Positions 51,886 to 60,898 are shown, numbered from the stretch's first letter. The stretch is DNA of 64,000 nucleotides from an uncultured Methanomassiliicoccales archaeon (GCA_934702355.1 CAKUXX010000001.1:124001-188000); one strand, 5' to 3'. Translations and numbers: made by a program. Notes: generated by a model not told the origin, from the sequence alone.

Positions 51886-53109
51886 TCACAGGAGTCCCGA
51901 GCTCAGCAGCGCGCCGCCGACGGCCCCGATGTACTGGGAGTCAGGCGGTACGATGGGCTTCTCTCCGAGGACCTCTCCGACCTGTCTCACGAGACCGGAG
52001 ATCAATGATGTACCTCCGACCTGGATGATCGGATGCCTTACATCGATCTCCTGGAGCTGCTGCTCGTAGACCTGCTCCGCGACGGAGTGGCATGCGGCTG
52101 CCGCGACATCCTCGAATGTCTTACCCTCTCCGAGCGTGGTGACCAGATCCTGGATACCGAAGACGGAACAGTACGAGTTCATCTTGGCGTTCCTCCAATT
52201 CCCTTTGTCGGCCAGCGCACCCAGTTCGGTGACGTCGATCTTGAGCCTCTTAGCAGTCATCTCGAGGAACCTTCCGGAGGCTCCGGCGCAGATACCGCCC
52301 ATGGTGAAGTTGTCCGGGACACCGTCGCGGACGGTGATGGCCTTGTTGTCCATACCTCCGATATCGATGATGGTGGCCTCTCCCCTCTGCCTGTCGGCAA
52401 GCCAGACAGCGCCCTTGGAGTTCACGGTGAGCTCCTCCTGGACCAGCTTGGCGTTGAAGTGGTCGCCGAGGGTGAACCTTCCGTATCCGGTGGTTCCCAT
52501 GGCCTCGATATCTTTCAACTCGACACCGGCCATCTTCATGGCGTTCTCGAGCACCTGCGTGGCGGATGCCACGACATCCCCGGACGGCGTCCAGTCCTTT
52601 CCTATGATCTTGTTGTTCTCCATGATGACGGCCTTGGTGGTCGACGATCCGGAGTCGAGTCCGGCTGTGATGCCGGTCTGCCTCTCCCTTGCGAGGAGCT
52701 CCTTCCTGGTGACGATGGTGACCAGGGCCTCCATCCTCGTGAGGAGCTGGGATGCCTTGAGCCTCTCGGTGAACGAGTATGTGACGACAGGAAGCCTCGT
52801 GTGCTCCTGGATGAACCTCCTGAGCTCGTTCCTGACCAATGCCGCCTCGGCGCACCTGAAGCAGGTGGTGATGAAGACCGCATCCGCGTCGTACTTCTCG
52901 TCGGCGAGCTGGACGGCCCTTGCGATCATCAGCTTGAGCTGGGGCGACCTGGGCGAGAATCCGAACCTCTTGACCGCCTCGTCTATGTCGGCGGCGGAGA
53001 CATCCGGATAGACTATCCTGGCCCCCACGGACCTGGCGGCCTTCTCGATCTCGTACTGCACGCTGCTGTATTCCGTTCCGCATGATAGCTGCGCTATCTT
53101 GATCGTCAT
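51886..53109 (-). CDS. mmp15: Methanogenesis marker protein 15 (BadF/BadG/BcrA/D-type ASKHA ATPase)
   Basis: 407 residues. ASKHA nucleotide-binding features: TAGLDSGSSTTKAVIM (phosphate 1), IDIGGMDNKAI (phosphate 2) and VGGTSLISGLV (adenosine), with GGICAGASGRFLEM, the cysteine-containing loop that binds a [4Fe-4S] cluster between subunits in 2-hydroxyacyl-CoA dehydratase activators. N-terminal about 150 residues contain TTCFRCAEAAL. By analogy it uses ATP to push electrons to low potential, a fitting step for making Ni(I) in MCR. Overlaps mmp5 by 4 bases. Confidence 0.87.
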   Translation of the reverse strand: MTIKIAQLSCGTEYSSVQYEIEKAARSVGARIVYPDVSAADIDEAVKRFGFSPRSPQLKLMIARAVQLADEKYDADAVFITTCFRCAEAALVRNELRRFIQEHTRLPVVTYSFTERLKASQLLTRMEALVTIVTRKELLARERQTGITAGLDSGSSTTKAVIMENNKIIGKDWTPSGDVVASATQVLENAMKMAGVELKDIEAMGTTGYGRFTLGDHFNAKLVQEELTVNSKGAVWLADRQRGEATIIDIGGMDNKAITVRDGVPDNFTMGGICAGASGRFLEMTAKRLKIDVTELGALADKGNWRNAKMNSYCSVFGIQDLVTTLGEGKTFEDVAAAACHSVAEQVYEQQLQEIDVRHPIIQVGGTSLISGLVRQVGEVLGEKPIVPPDSQYIGAVGGALLSSGLL

Positions 53110-53540
53110 TCCAATCCCTCCAGGAACTCCTTTGTCTGCGCGACGAAGTTGACCGCCTGCTCGTCATCCTCGGGGTACGAGGTGTGGAGCACCGGGATCC
53201 CGCGCCTTTTGATGAGGTAGCGGACCATGAGGTTGGACCTGTCGCATCCGACGCATCCGAAGGAGTAGGGGCAGTCGTCCATGATGATGGCCGCATCGGC
53301 CTGCTCTATGAGCGGACCCCAGACTGCGAGCCTCCCCCTGACTCCCGACGGCACCTCCACACCCGCGTACTTCAGTCCCTTGACAACGTCGTCAAGTGTG
53401 ATGTTCATCGGCGGCATGTCGACCTCCAGGTTGTCTACCTTCTCTTGGATGGCCGCCATCGCGCTCAGGGGCTCGTGACCGAACCTCTCTACAAGATCGA
53501 ACAGCACGAGGCTGTTCGGCGGATCTATGAAGACCTTCAT
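53106..53540 (-). CDS. mmp5: Methanogenesis marker protein 5
   Basis: 144 residues from MKVFIDPPNSLVLFDLVERF, the family's N terminus; this ATG overlaps the mmp6 stop codon (TGATG). ECGH-like functions are not apparent; cysteines in MDDCPYSFGCVGCDRSN may bind a metal cluster, and RRGIPVLHTSYPEDDEQA is a further conserved block. Function not established beyond its constant linkage with MCR activation genes. Confidence 0.83.
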   Translation of the reverse strand: MKVFIDPPNSLVLFDLVERFGHEPLSAMAAIQEKVDNLEVDMPPMNITLDDVVKGLKYAGVEVPSGVRGRLAVWGPLIEQADAAIIMDDCPYSFGCVGCDRSNLMVRYLIKRRGIPVLHTSYPEDDEQAVNFVAQTKEFLEGLE

Positions 53541-53959
53541 CAGTGCACCTCGCATATCTTCTTGAAATCGTTTACCGAAATGCGTTTCTTCTGGTCTCCG
53601 GGCACGGATTTAGCGCCCTCATCCACCTTCTCCAATGCATACTGGATGCTGGACAGCAGTGCCCACTCCTCCTCCAGCTGTGCATAGCCGGGCCTGGTGC
53701 CGTGCTGCGCCCTGCATCTGCGAGGGTCGCTGCAAGGGTACGCCCTGACCTTCGAGAACACCTCGTAGGGGTACTTCTCCCTGACCTTCGACAGGATCTC
53801 CCTGACGGTGTCCCTGGGCGCCTCTACCAGGCACCCGTAGCATGTCTCCTTGACGATGGCAGATTCACCGAAAGCGTGAACCATACGGCACAGCTGGTCC
53901 GGCGTGAGCATCGATCTGGGGGAGATCATGAACAGTCTTGTCTCTCTCTTCTCGCTCAT
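53540..53959 (-). CDS. mmp6: Methanogenesis marker protein 6
   Basis: 139 residues from MSEKRETRLFMISPRSMLTP; the ATG overlaps the mmp3 stop codon (ATGA). A long frame running far upstream is the out-of-frame shadow of mmp3. KETCYGCLVEAPRDTV and YPCSDPRRCRAQHGTRPGYA carry the conserved cysteines. The family is restricted to MCR-containing archaea; biochemical role unknown. Confidence 0.83.
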   Translation of the reverse strand: MSEKRETRLFMISPRSMLTPDQLCRMVHAFGESAIVKETCYGCLVEAPRDTVREILSKVREKYPYEVFSKVRAYPCSDPRRCRAQHGTRPGYAQLEEEWALLSSIQYALEKVDEGAKSVPGDQKKRISVNDFKKICEVH

Positions 53960-55473
53960 AGGTCCTCCTCCGTGATGTACACCGTGTCCTCCTCGCTCAG
54001 ATCTTTCAAAAGCCTGTCGAGGTCGTCGGTGAACCTTCCGACTATGTTCGTACCGTAGGGCTCCTCGCCTGTGGGCCCGAACTCCTTGCTGTCCTGCAAC
54101 CTTATACCGACCAGTCCGTGATGCGGCCTGGCCTGGTTCGTGACACCGATGTCCCCGCGTTTGACCTTCTTGAACGGGTCCTGCGGGTACAGGTTCTTGC
54201 CCCTGACCTCGTCGCCGTAGAATGTGACCATCGGGAGGCCCTCGAATGTGAACTGGACCTTCAGGATGCCCACGGGCTTGTGGCTGAGTCCCGTGACCTT
54301 CTTGAAATAATGCAATGAGACGGGGTCCTTGTCGGACAGCTTGATCTTGAACACCCTGTCCTTGGGGACTCCGAACGTCTCCACCTCGCCCTTCTCCAGA
54401 GCGGTGATCGTATGCTCGGGCGTCTGCTCCGCGATGATCGCATCGTCGGATGTGTCCCCCGTGCGGACCTGCTTTATGCCCGCCTTGGCGAGGAATTCCG
54501 CGCCTGCGGCCTGCGTCATACCGACGGAGAGCGCCCTCGGCGGATCCGTCACGACCGTGACCTTGGATCCCTCGTCGATGTTGCTGAGGAGTGCCCTTCC
54601 GGACACGACCTTTCCGGCCACGTTGTGTACGGGGGATACGGGCCTGCGCTCCTTGTAGATGTAGAGCCTGCCCTCTCCGACGCCGCCGTTCCTCACCGTG
54701 ACCACACCGACATCCCTGACGCCGTGATCCTCGTCCGGGATCGATACGTCCATATCGTCCGTGCATGCGAGGAAGCTTCCGGTGTCCTGGGAGATGTTCA
54801 TCGCCCCGCCGGATGACAGGATGAGAACATGCTCTGCGGATTCCACGGAAACCTTGTCCAGTTCGATCCTGAGACCGGTCTCGACCCTGTAGCCGTCCTC
54901 CAGCTTGAAGGCCATGTCGTCGGTTATGATGATGTTGGACCTGCTGGTCTCGGACATGAGCGGACGGACGGACAGAATCTTGTCGCCCTCTCTGATGCGG
55001 TCGATGTTGTGCCTTCCGACCGTTATCCTTCCGATGAGGCCGTATCCTGCACCGTAGCTTCCGACATGGTTGTCCCTGGCCACCATCATGTAGGTGGTGT
55101 GGTTGTCGAATCCTCCGAGGGCGAGGAAGCAGTCGTACATCCTGTACCTGTATTCCGACCTGTCCACCTCGATGTCCGTGGGGAACGATCCGAACGCCAC
55201 GACGTTGTGGGTGACCCACCTTGTGCTGACGCCCCCCATCGCGGAGACGATCTCGGTCCTCCACATCTCCGCCTCGGGAGAATCGTTGAGGTGCACGACC
55301 ATCGAGCCGCTCTCGGTGACGATCTCGAAATCCCTTGTCTCGGTGACCGCCTTCTCCTCGGAGATGTGCACCGCGACCTTGGTACCTTTCACATACGGTT
55401 CGCCGGCGATGACCGTCTTGAGCGTCGCACCGGCCCTGAACTTCTTCTCAACACCGTTGACGGTGACTATCAT
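53956..55473 (-). CDS. mmp3: Methanogenesis marker protein 3 (UPF0288)
   Basis: 505 residues. It begins MIVTVNGVEKKFRAGATLK, a ubiquitin-like/ThiS-type beta start, and has ALGGFDNHTTYMMVARDNHV, GYGLIGRITVGRHN and PHHGLVGIRLQDSKEFGPTG, conserved marker-3 blocks (cyclophilin-like elements in the middle). It is a subunit of the MCR activation complex. It overlaps mcrC by 4 bases on one side and mmp6 on the other. Confidence 0.86.
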   Translation of the reverse strand: MIVTVNGVEKKFRAGATLKTVIAGEPYVKGTKVAVHISEEKAVTETRDFEIVTESGSMVVHLNDSPEAEMWRTEIVSAMGGVSTRWVTHNVVAFGSFPTDIEVDRSEYRYRMYDCFLALGGFDNHTTYMMVARDNHVGSYGAGYGLIGRITVGRHNIDRIREGDKILSVRPLMSETSRSNIIITDDMAFKLEDGYRVETGLRIELDKVSVESAEHVLILSSGGAMNISQDTGSFLACTDDMDVSIPDEDHGVRDVGVVTVRNGGVGEGRLYIYKERRPVSPVHNVAGKVVSGRALLSNIDEGSKVTVVTDPPRALSVGMTQAAGAEFLAKAGIKQVRTGDTSDDAIIAEQTPEHTITALEKGEVETFGVPKDRVFKIKLSDKDPVSLHYFKKVTGLSHKPVGILKVQFTFEGLPMVTFYGDEVRGKNLYPQDPFKKVKRGDIGVTNQARPHHGLVGIRLQDSKEFGPTGEEPYGTNIVGRFTDDLDRLLKDLSEEDTVYITEEDL

Positions 55474-56087
55474 CTGCGTACCTCCGGCAGCATCGACTGT
55501 ACCTTGGACACGATCTCGTCGAGCTTGTCCTGGGGTGTGGTCACTCCCCTTACGACCCCTGTGACGATCTCAACGATCTCGCCCTTGGTCTGTATCTTGT
55601 CATCCGGCGGCATGACGGTCCTTGTCTTGACGCCGATGGCCGCGAAATCCTCGAAGTCCACGGGGCACTGCGACACGACTATGGCGGGTATGTCCACGTT
55701 CCTGAGGATGAGCCTCGCCTTGTAGATGATGTGCATGCGCACGTTGCCCAAGTGGATGAGCGCGACCTTGTACTGCTGTATCCTCTCCACCTCGATGGGG
55801 TCCAGTCCGAAGTACGATCCCGTGGTCATGTCCGGTGCGTCGGCGGGTACTCCCGATCCGGCATCCAGGACCATGACGCTGGTGTCGATGCCCTCTTCCC
55901 TGAGAGCGTAGGTGATCTCGCATACGGGCTTGGTGATGTGTCTGCGTCCGGGCCCCATGGCGACCGCCACGACGTCCCTTCCGGACTCGGATATGGTCGC
56001 CCTCTGGGCCAGACCTCCGCCGACGCCGAGCCCCATGGACTCCCTGCACTCGACGAAACTGAGATGCCTCCCCATCTTCTGCTTCAT
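55470..56087 (-). CDS. mcrC: Methyl-coenzyme M reductase activation protein McrC
   Basis: 205 residues. MGRHLSFVECRESMGLGVGG at the start, ISESGRDVVAVAMGPGRRH, KPVCEITYALREEGIDTSVM, and DMTTGSYFGLDPIEVERIQQ are McrC blocks. Elsewhere mcrC sits in the mcrBDCGA operon; here it is within the activation operon, separate from mcrBGA, as in other Methanomassiliicoccales. It is part of the complex that reduces nickel in coenzyme F430 to Ni(I). Overlaps atwA by 4 bases. Confidence 0.84.
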   Translation of the reverse strand: MKQKMGRHLSFVECRESMGLGVGGGLAQRATISESGRDVVAVAMGPGRRHITKPVCEITYALREEGIDTSVMVLDAGSGVPADAPDMTTGSYFGLDPIEVERIQQYKVALIHLGNVRMHIIYKARLILRNVDIPAIVVSQCPVDFEDFAAIGVKTRTVMPPDDKIQTKGEIVEIVTGVVRGVTTPQDKLDEIVSKVQSMLPEVRR

Positions 56088-57697
56088 TGGGATTCACCTT
56101 CGGGAACAGGCTCTTTGGAGAACTCCTTGAGCACGTCCTCGGGGTTTCCGATCGCCTCGACCTTTCCTCCCTTCATGAAGGCGGCCCTGTCGGCGCAGTT
56201 GAGGATGAAGTCCATGTCGTGACTGACGATGATGAACGTCTCCCCAAGTGTGTCCCTGGCGCGTATGACGGATTTAGCGATGATGACCTTGGTGATCGGG
56301 TCCATCGTACCGGTGGGCTCGTCGAGGACGATGATACGGGGCTCCTTGATCAGGACCTGTGCGAACGCGATCCTCTGACACTCTCCGACGGAAAGCGAAT
56401 CGGGGAAGGCGTACAGGATCTTCTCGATGTTCTTCCTCTCGAATCCCACGCTCTCGAGCACCTGGATGGCCTTGACCTTGGCGAGCTCGGCGGGCATCTT
56501 CATACCGATGCATGTGGTGAGGTTCTGGAGGATGGTGTCGAAGGGGTACAGTGTGTACTCCTGGTGCAGGAATCCGATGTAGGGCGTCGCCCTTCCCTTT
56601 CCTGCGAATCCGGACTCGTACATGTCGACCCAGTCGTCTCCGATCCTGATCTTCACGGATCCTCCGGTACCGGGTGTCATACCGGCGATCATCCTGGATG
56701 TGGTGGTCTTGCCTGCACCGGAATAACCGACGAGGGCGAAGATCTCCCCTTCCTTGATATCGAACGTGACGCCGTCGACGGCCTTGACGACCCCTCTGAC
56801 GACCGAGAAATAGTGCTTCTTCGCATCCTTGAGCGAGATGAGCGTCTCTCCGACCTCGCTCTTCTCGGATTTCTCGAAGTGGTAGTCCTTCATGAACTCG
56901 TCGCAGATCTTCTTCGGCTCGCCCTTCAGGCGGACGTCTCCGTTGTCCAGGAGGATCGCTTCGTCGGCCATCCTCTCGATCGCCTCGGGCCAGTGGGATG
57001 CGAACACCATGCAGATGCCCTTGCCGCGGACATACTCTATGAGACCTTTGTGGACGGTCTCGGCGGTCACGGGGTCCAGCGTACCGGTGGGCTCATCGGC
57101 CAGGAAGAACAACGGGTCCTTGGCCAGCTGCCTGGCCATGACGACCCTCTGCTTCTCTCCTCCGGACAGGTCCCTTGCGATGTGGGTGGTCCTGTGGGTC
57201 ATGTTGACCATCTCGAGGAGCTCGATGGCCTTTCTGATGCGGGCATCGCCCTCGACGTCCTCAGGGATCGCCTCCATGACGTTCTCGATGACGGTCATGT
57301 CTCCGAAGAGGGCGAATGTCCTCTGGAACATGATGGCGATCCTCGATTTGACGGCGACCCTTACGGGGTCGTTCTCCTTCAGCGCCCAGAAATCAACGGA
57401 TTTCGTCTCCGTGTCACCGCCGCATTTCGAGCAGCAGACGCCTTTGTAAGGAAGGTCGATGTTCCCGCATTTGGGACAGTAGTTGACATTGTAGATGACG
57501 CGACCCTTGTCGGGGCGGTACTCTTCGTTGCCTCTGAGCATGTGGATCAGAACGCTCTTTCCAGCGGCGCTCCTTCCTATGAGTCCGAGGATCTCTCCTG
57601 TGGACAGGGTGTCAGTGACATCCTTGAGGACAGTGCGTCCATCGAACGACTTCGATACGTTGTCGATTACCAGGAGATCTACTGATTCATGAGCCAT
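56084..57697 (-). CDS. atwA: MCR activation component A2, tandem ABC ATPase
   Basis: 537 residues with two ABC ATPase units and no membrane segment. Unit 1: Walker A GRSAAGKS, signature DLSGGEKQR, Walker B FFLADEPTG. Unit 2: Walker A GYSGAGKT, signature SLSVGECQR, Walker B IIVLDEPTG. Unit 1 contains a zinc-ribbon insertion CPKCGNIDL with CCSKCGG, characteristic of A2. It supplies ATP-driven conformational work to the MCR activation complex. First gene of the eight-gene operon. A TATA-like tagtatttatt (about 57722-57732) lies about 30 bases upstream, so the leader is short. Confidence 0.92.
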   Translation of the reverse strand: MAHESVDLLVIDNVSKSFDGRTVLKDVTDTLSTGEILGLIGRSAAGKSVLIHMLRGNEEYRPDKGRVIYNVNYCPKCGNIDLPYKGVCCSKCGGDTETKSVDFWALKENDPVRVAVKSRIAIMFQRTFALFGDMTVIENVMEAIPEDVEGDARIRKAIELLEMVNMTHRTTHIARDLSGGEKQRVVMARQLAKDPLFFLADEPTGTLDPVTAETVHKGLIEYVRGKGICMVFASHWPEAIERMADEAILLDNGDVRLKGEPKKICDEFMKDYHFEKSEKSEVGETLISLKDAKKHYFSVVRGVVKAVDGVTFDIKEGEIFALVGYSGAGKTTTSRMIAGMTPGTGGSVKIRIGDDWVDMYESGFAGKGRATPYIGFLHQEYTLYPFDTILQNLTTCIGMKMPAELAKVKAIQVLESVGFERKNIEKILYAFPDSLSVGECQRIAFAQVLIKEPRIIVLDEPTGTMDPITKVIIAKSVIRARDTLGETFIIVSHDMDFILNCADRAAFMKGGKVEAIGNPEDVLKEFSKEPVPEGESQ

Positions 57698-58063
57698 GAC
57701 GCTGCGAACAGGTATCCCAATAAATACTATACTGATTCAACAACGGATGGGACCGATGCATCCGCCTGAACGCACGGAAATGCACATCAGACCTTTTTCC
57801 AGCATCTGAGTCCGGATCGGCGGCAGCCGTACCCCAGATGCTACATCGCCGATTACGATATGACCGCGGAACCCGGGTGTTTTCTCCCGCATACCCGTCA
57901 CCCCCGTCATCATGAAGCCCGACATCCGACACCATCTGTATGAAAGAGGTGTTAACACCGATGAGCACCAGTCTAAGATTATTATATGTATATTGGCGGA
58001 CCGTTCCGTGAAACCGTGCACATAGACCGTATCCGTTAATATATGGATGTATGATACAACCAT
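57698..58063. promoter_or_regulatory. Divergent control region between atwA and the DUF2111 regulator, with a 12-bp palindrome
   Basis: The 366-base gap has no gene. It holds the atwA TATA element on the minus side; the perfect palindrome GGTGTTAACACC (57948-57959) followed by TATA-like attatatgtatatt (57975-57988); and ttaatatatgg (58036-58046), about 22 bases before the regulator ATG. Two plus-strand promoters, one next to the palindrome, suggest autoregulation by the divergent regulator, perhaps extending to the MCR activation operon. Confidence 0.5.
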
Positions 58064-59023
58064 ATGATTTCCCGTCAGTCCAAAATGGGAGGTCCCACGC
58101 CCAAGTTCAGCGACTACCACGTGTGGAAGGCGTTCGAGAGTCTCAGTGGGGTGGAGCCCATAGGAAGGAAGAAACTCTCTCAGAAACTCGGAATCGGAGA
58201 AGGCAGCACGAGGACCATCCTCACGATGATGCAGGATCAGAACATGATCACCATCGGAAAGGGCGGTATATGCCTCACCGACAAGGGCATGGATTTCAAG
58301 AAGACCGTGAACATGGATATCGCAGACATCTCCATCAGCGACATCACGATCGGCGACAAGGACTGCGCGGTGCGCGTCCCGAGAATGGCCCGCAACGTGA
58401 AATTCGGATGCGAGGAGAGGGATGCGGCCATCAAATCCGGCGCTACAGGAGCTACGACGCTCATCTACTCCGGAGGGAAGCTCATCTTCCCGGGATCGGA
58501 GTACCCTGTGGACAGCGACATCGAGTCGAAGATAAGGAACGTGTTCAACCTCAAGAACGACGATGTCATCATCATCGGTACCGGACAGACCCGGGAATCT
58601 GCCGAGATGGGGGCTGTGGTGGCAGGACTGACCATCATGGGCGGACTGCAGTTCAACAGGGAGCTCAAGGACATCCTGTCTCAGAAGAGCACCGGGAACG
58701 AATTGATCTCTCTGGCATTCGCCATCCACGATCTTGTCGGAGGCCTACCGGTCTGCGCGAAGAGCAGGGACAATCTGGGAATCAGGATAGAGAACGGGGC
58801 CGTCATAGACAACGCCTACACCGGACCCGTTCTGGAGGAGGTCCTCAACGAAGGTACCACGATCAGGAAGATCGCCACCTCCGGACCTTACAAGGGGATC
58901 AGGGTCATCGTCACCCCGATCGAACTTGACAACCGTATCATCGCGGTCATAGGAGTCGTGGACGTGCGTTCCATGGCCGGAATAAACAATTTGATCAGAC
59001 TGAGAAGTGATGACAATGACTGA
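58064..59023 (+). CDS. Winged-helix protein with DUF4443 and DUF2111 domains, probable transcription regulator
   Basis: 319 residues. An N-terminal winged helix (about 20-80) includes GRKKLSQKLGIGEGSTRTIL and ITIGKGGICLTDKG. The middle region (ARNVKFGCEERDAAIKSGAT, GTGQTRESAEMGAVVAGL) fits DUF4443, and the C-terminal FAIHDLVGGLPVCAKSRDNL with GAVIDNAYTGPVLEEV fits DUF2111, a methanogen-specific small-molecule-binding-like domain. It lies divergent from the MCR activation operon with a palindrome between, so it may control that operon. Near-leaderless start. The ligand is unknown. Confidence 0.75.
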   Translation: MISRQSKMGGPTPKFSDYHVWKAFESLSGVEPIGRKKLSQKLGIGEGSTRTILTMMQDQNMITIGKGGICLTDKGMDFKKTVNMDIADISISDITIGDKDCAVRVPRMARNVKFGCEERDAAIKSGATGATTLIYSGGKLIFPGSEYPVDSDIESKIRNVFNLKNDDVIIIGTGQTRESAEMGAVVAGLTIMGGLQFNRELKDILSQKSTGNELISLAFAIHDLVGGLPVCAKSRDNLGIRIENGAVIDNAYTGPVLEEVLNEGTTIRKIATSGPYKGIRVIVTPIELDNRIIAVIGVVDVRSMAGINNLIRLRSDDND

Positions 59024-59360
59024 TTGCATGGTTTGTGTCGATGCCGGCGTCTGCAAGATGAAGACCCTCATCATCGCCAAAGAGAACGACATGGGTCTGA
59101 TAGAGCTCACCATCAAGAGCGACTGCCCCAACATCCTGAAGATGTCCTGGAAGCTCGAACCTATGAGCCCCTATTCAGAGGTCGAGGCGGAGTTCCTCAA
59201 ATCGGAGATCTATAACCTCGCCAACGATGCCGTCCCCCACACCGCATGCCCCGTCCCCGCAGGCATGATCAAGGCCCTCGAGGTCGCAGGCGACCTGGGA
59301 CTCAAGAGGGACTGCTCCATCAAGTTCATCAACGATGAGAGCGAAGCCGGCCTCAGGTGA
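59016..59360 (+). CDS. Small conserved DUF6951-type protein with N-terminal cysteines
   Basis: 114 residues; ATG at 59010 or a GTG at 59007 are also possible starts. CMVCVDAGVCKMKTLIIAKE followed by IKSDCPNI and AVPHTACPVPAGMIKALEVA are the blocks of a small family common in anaerobic archaea and bacteria, which I take to be DUF6951. Four conserved cysteines suggest metal or cluster binding. It overlaps the end of the regulator gene by 8 bases, so it is co-translated with it. A hairpin terminator follows. Confidence 0.7.
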   Translation: MTDCMVCVDAGVCKMKTLIIAKENDMGLIELTIKSDCPNILKMSWKLEPMSPYSEVEAEFLKSEIYNLANDAVPHTACPVPAGMIKALEVAGDLGLKRDCSIKFINDESEAGLR

Positions 59361-59384
59361 TCTGGAATCGCCTGGATGCATGAC

Positions 59385-59401
59385 CGGTTCCGTCGGAACC
59401 G
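59385..59401 (+). terminator. Hairpin after the DUF6951-type gene
   Basis: CGGTTCC-gtc-GGAACCG, a perfect 7-bp stem, 24 bases past the stop codon, with TTTTT about 18 bases further on. Confidence 0.5.
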
Positions 59402-59539
59402 AGAAACCCCTTCCTTCCCTTTTTCCATTGGATGCTTGCTACATCCATCATTTTTGCATGACCGATGATGATTCAGACCCATCCAGCACCATCGGATCGA
59501 CAGTTGTGGCCCACCCAGACCCATAATGTCCAGATTCCC

Positions 59540-59594
59540 GGTTATTCGTAAGGAATGGATTTCAAATAACCAAATATATTTATAGAATATTGTA
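59540..59594 (+). promoter_or_regulatory. Promoter of gene 59609 with inverted repeat
   Basis: GGTTATT (59540-59546) and AATAACC (59575-59581) form 7-base inverted arms; the right arm touches the TATA-like aaatatattta (59582-59592), about 25 bases before the ATG. Suggests a repressor site and a leaderless transcript. Confidence 0.45.
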
Positions 59595-59608
59595 CACTTA
59601 TAAGGTTC

Positions 59609-60172
59609 ATGACAGCCGATGTAGATGCCCCTGGAGACAAGCAGCTGGAGATCATCAGAGGCCTCAGAGGCGTTATCCATGCCTTCTATCTTGACAAGGA
59701 TATACTGGATCAACTCAAAGAGGAAGAGGCCAAGGTACGCGCCATGGGAAACATTGAGGTGAGGAACGAAGGCTTCAACCAGGCATTGGAACGCGAAAGC
59801 GTGATTTGCATAGTGAAGGACCCCAGGTTCAGACCTCCGCCGGAACCCACCGTCATCCTTGAATCCGGAGACGGAGAGCTTCTGGGCGAGGAGGTGTTCC
59901 CGTTCACGGCCAAGAAGTACGAGGGCAGGGACGATGTCGTATGGCTTTCCGACGGATTCGTACTGTTCCCTGCGGTCAAGGCCGACGGCGGAGAGGAGTT
60001 CATCATGCCTCCCGTGTCGTTCCCGGAGCTCAACGAGAGCAACGGATGCAAGGACGTCATATCCTGCAGTCCCGCACCCACCTGCGACCTGATGATCAGG
60101 AACCACTACGGATTGCACGACAACCCCAAGCTGGCCTCGGTCCTTGTGGCATTCAACAGGATCAAAGAATGA
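59609..60172 (+). CDS. Hypothetical protein, 187 aa
   Basis: No family recognised. Soluble, no signal peptide, no membrane helix. An N-terminal helical part (LEIIRGLRGVIHAFYLDKDI, LKEEEAKVRAMGNIEV) precedes a beta-rich part (PTVILESGDGELLGEEVFPF, VVWLSDGFVLFPAVKADGGE) and a C-terminal cysteine segment CKDVISCSPAPTCDLMIRNH that may bind metal. It has its own promoter with an inverted repeat, and a good ATG start with a near-leaderless transcript. Confidence 0.7.
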   Translation: MTADVDAPGDKQLEIIRGLRGVIHAFYLDKDILDQLKEEEAKVRAMGNIEVRNEGFNQALERESVICIVKDPRFRPPPEPTVILESGDGELLGEEVFPFTAKKYEGRDDVVWLSDGFVLFPAVKADGGEEFIMPPVSFPELNESNGCKDVISCSPAPTCDLMIRNHYGLHDNPKLASVLVAFNRIKE

Positions 60173-60385
60173 TCCGAGACCGGTGGCCCGTCCACCGGCC
60201 CCAACCACTTCGTCCGATTTCGGACTCCATAGTTCTTTTCAGATACTATCGCTGTCAGGTCAATTTTTTATACCGACCGACTTTGGCCGTGATGCTTCAA
60301 GCAAATCCAGCTGGCGTTCGTAAAACACAAGGGATCCGTTGAGGACTTCCGGAAACAGTTCGCGGTTCTGGTTCGGAAGGATACT

Positions 60386-60898
60386 ATGGAAGAGTTAAGA
60401 CTCCCTTGGAACGATAAGGAGGGACTCCTCTACGGAGGGGTGATAGCCTGCATCACAGCCTACCTCATGGTGCTGATAAACACATCGAGGGTTAACGGCT
60501 TCAATTCGGGAACACCGTTGGAATCGCTGATCTGCCTGCCGTTCGTATGGGTGGTCGTCATGCTGCTCATGTCGTTCCTCGTAGGCAAGATCGCCAACAC
60601 TGTCGTCAGCAGATATTCGCCGCCCTCGGACAGCGTCAATTCGAAGATCGCCCTGAACATAATCGTATGCGTCACCATGATGTCCGCGATAATGAGCGCC
60701 GTGGGCCCCATAGTAGGCACTGCGGTGTCGGGACATCTCAGCTTCGAGCAGGTCTTGGACTGGCCCCAGAACTGGCCCAAGAATTTCTTCTGCGCATTCT
60801 GGATAGAGATGCTGATAGCCCAGCCCATCGCCAGACACGTGATGAAACGCAGACACATCAAGATCCTCAACGCAAAGGCGGGTGCATCACATGAGTGA
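60386..60898 (+). CDS. Four-helix membrane protein, DUF2798-like
   Basis: 170 residues with four predicted membrane helices in two similar pairs: YGGVIACITAYLMVLINT with FVWVVVMLLMSFLVGKIA, and IALNIIVCVTMMSAIMSAVG with FFCAFWIEMLIAQPIARHVM. The paired pattern and the QPIARxVM end fit DUF2798 proteins, unknown transporters or channels. The frame is open for 31 codons upstream and reads protein-like (QIQLAFVKHKGSVEDFRKQF) but offers only CTG codons; the ATG at 60386 has a GGAAGG ribosome site. It overlaps the kinase gene downstream by 8 bases. Confidence 0.72.
   Translation: MEELRLPWNDKEGLLYGGVIACITAYLMVLINTSRVNGFNSGTPLESLICLPFVWVVVMLLMSFLVGKIANTVVSRYSPPSDSVNSKIALNIIVCVTMMSAIMSAVGPIVGTAVSGHLSFEQVLDWPQNWPKNFFCAFWIEMLIAQPIARHVMKRRHIKILNAKAGASHE

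Noticed and set aside
53960..55264. Upstream extension of the mmp6 frame
   Set aside because: Arg/Gly/His-rich shadow of mmp3 in another frame; mmp6 begins at the overlapping ATG at 53959.
56087..57685. 532-codon open frame antisense to atwA
   Set aside because: The minus strand has two complete ABC ATPase units; the plus-strand translation has no motif.
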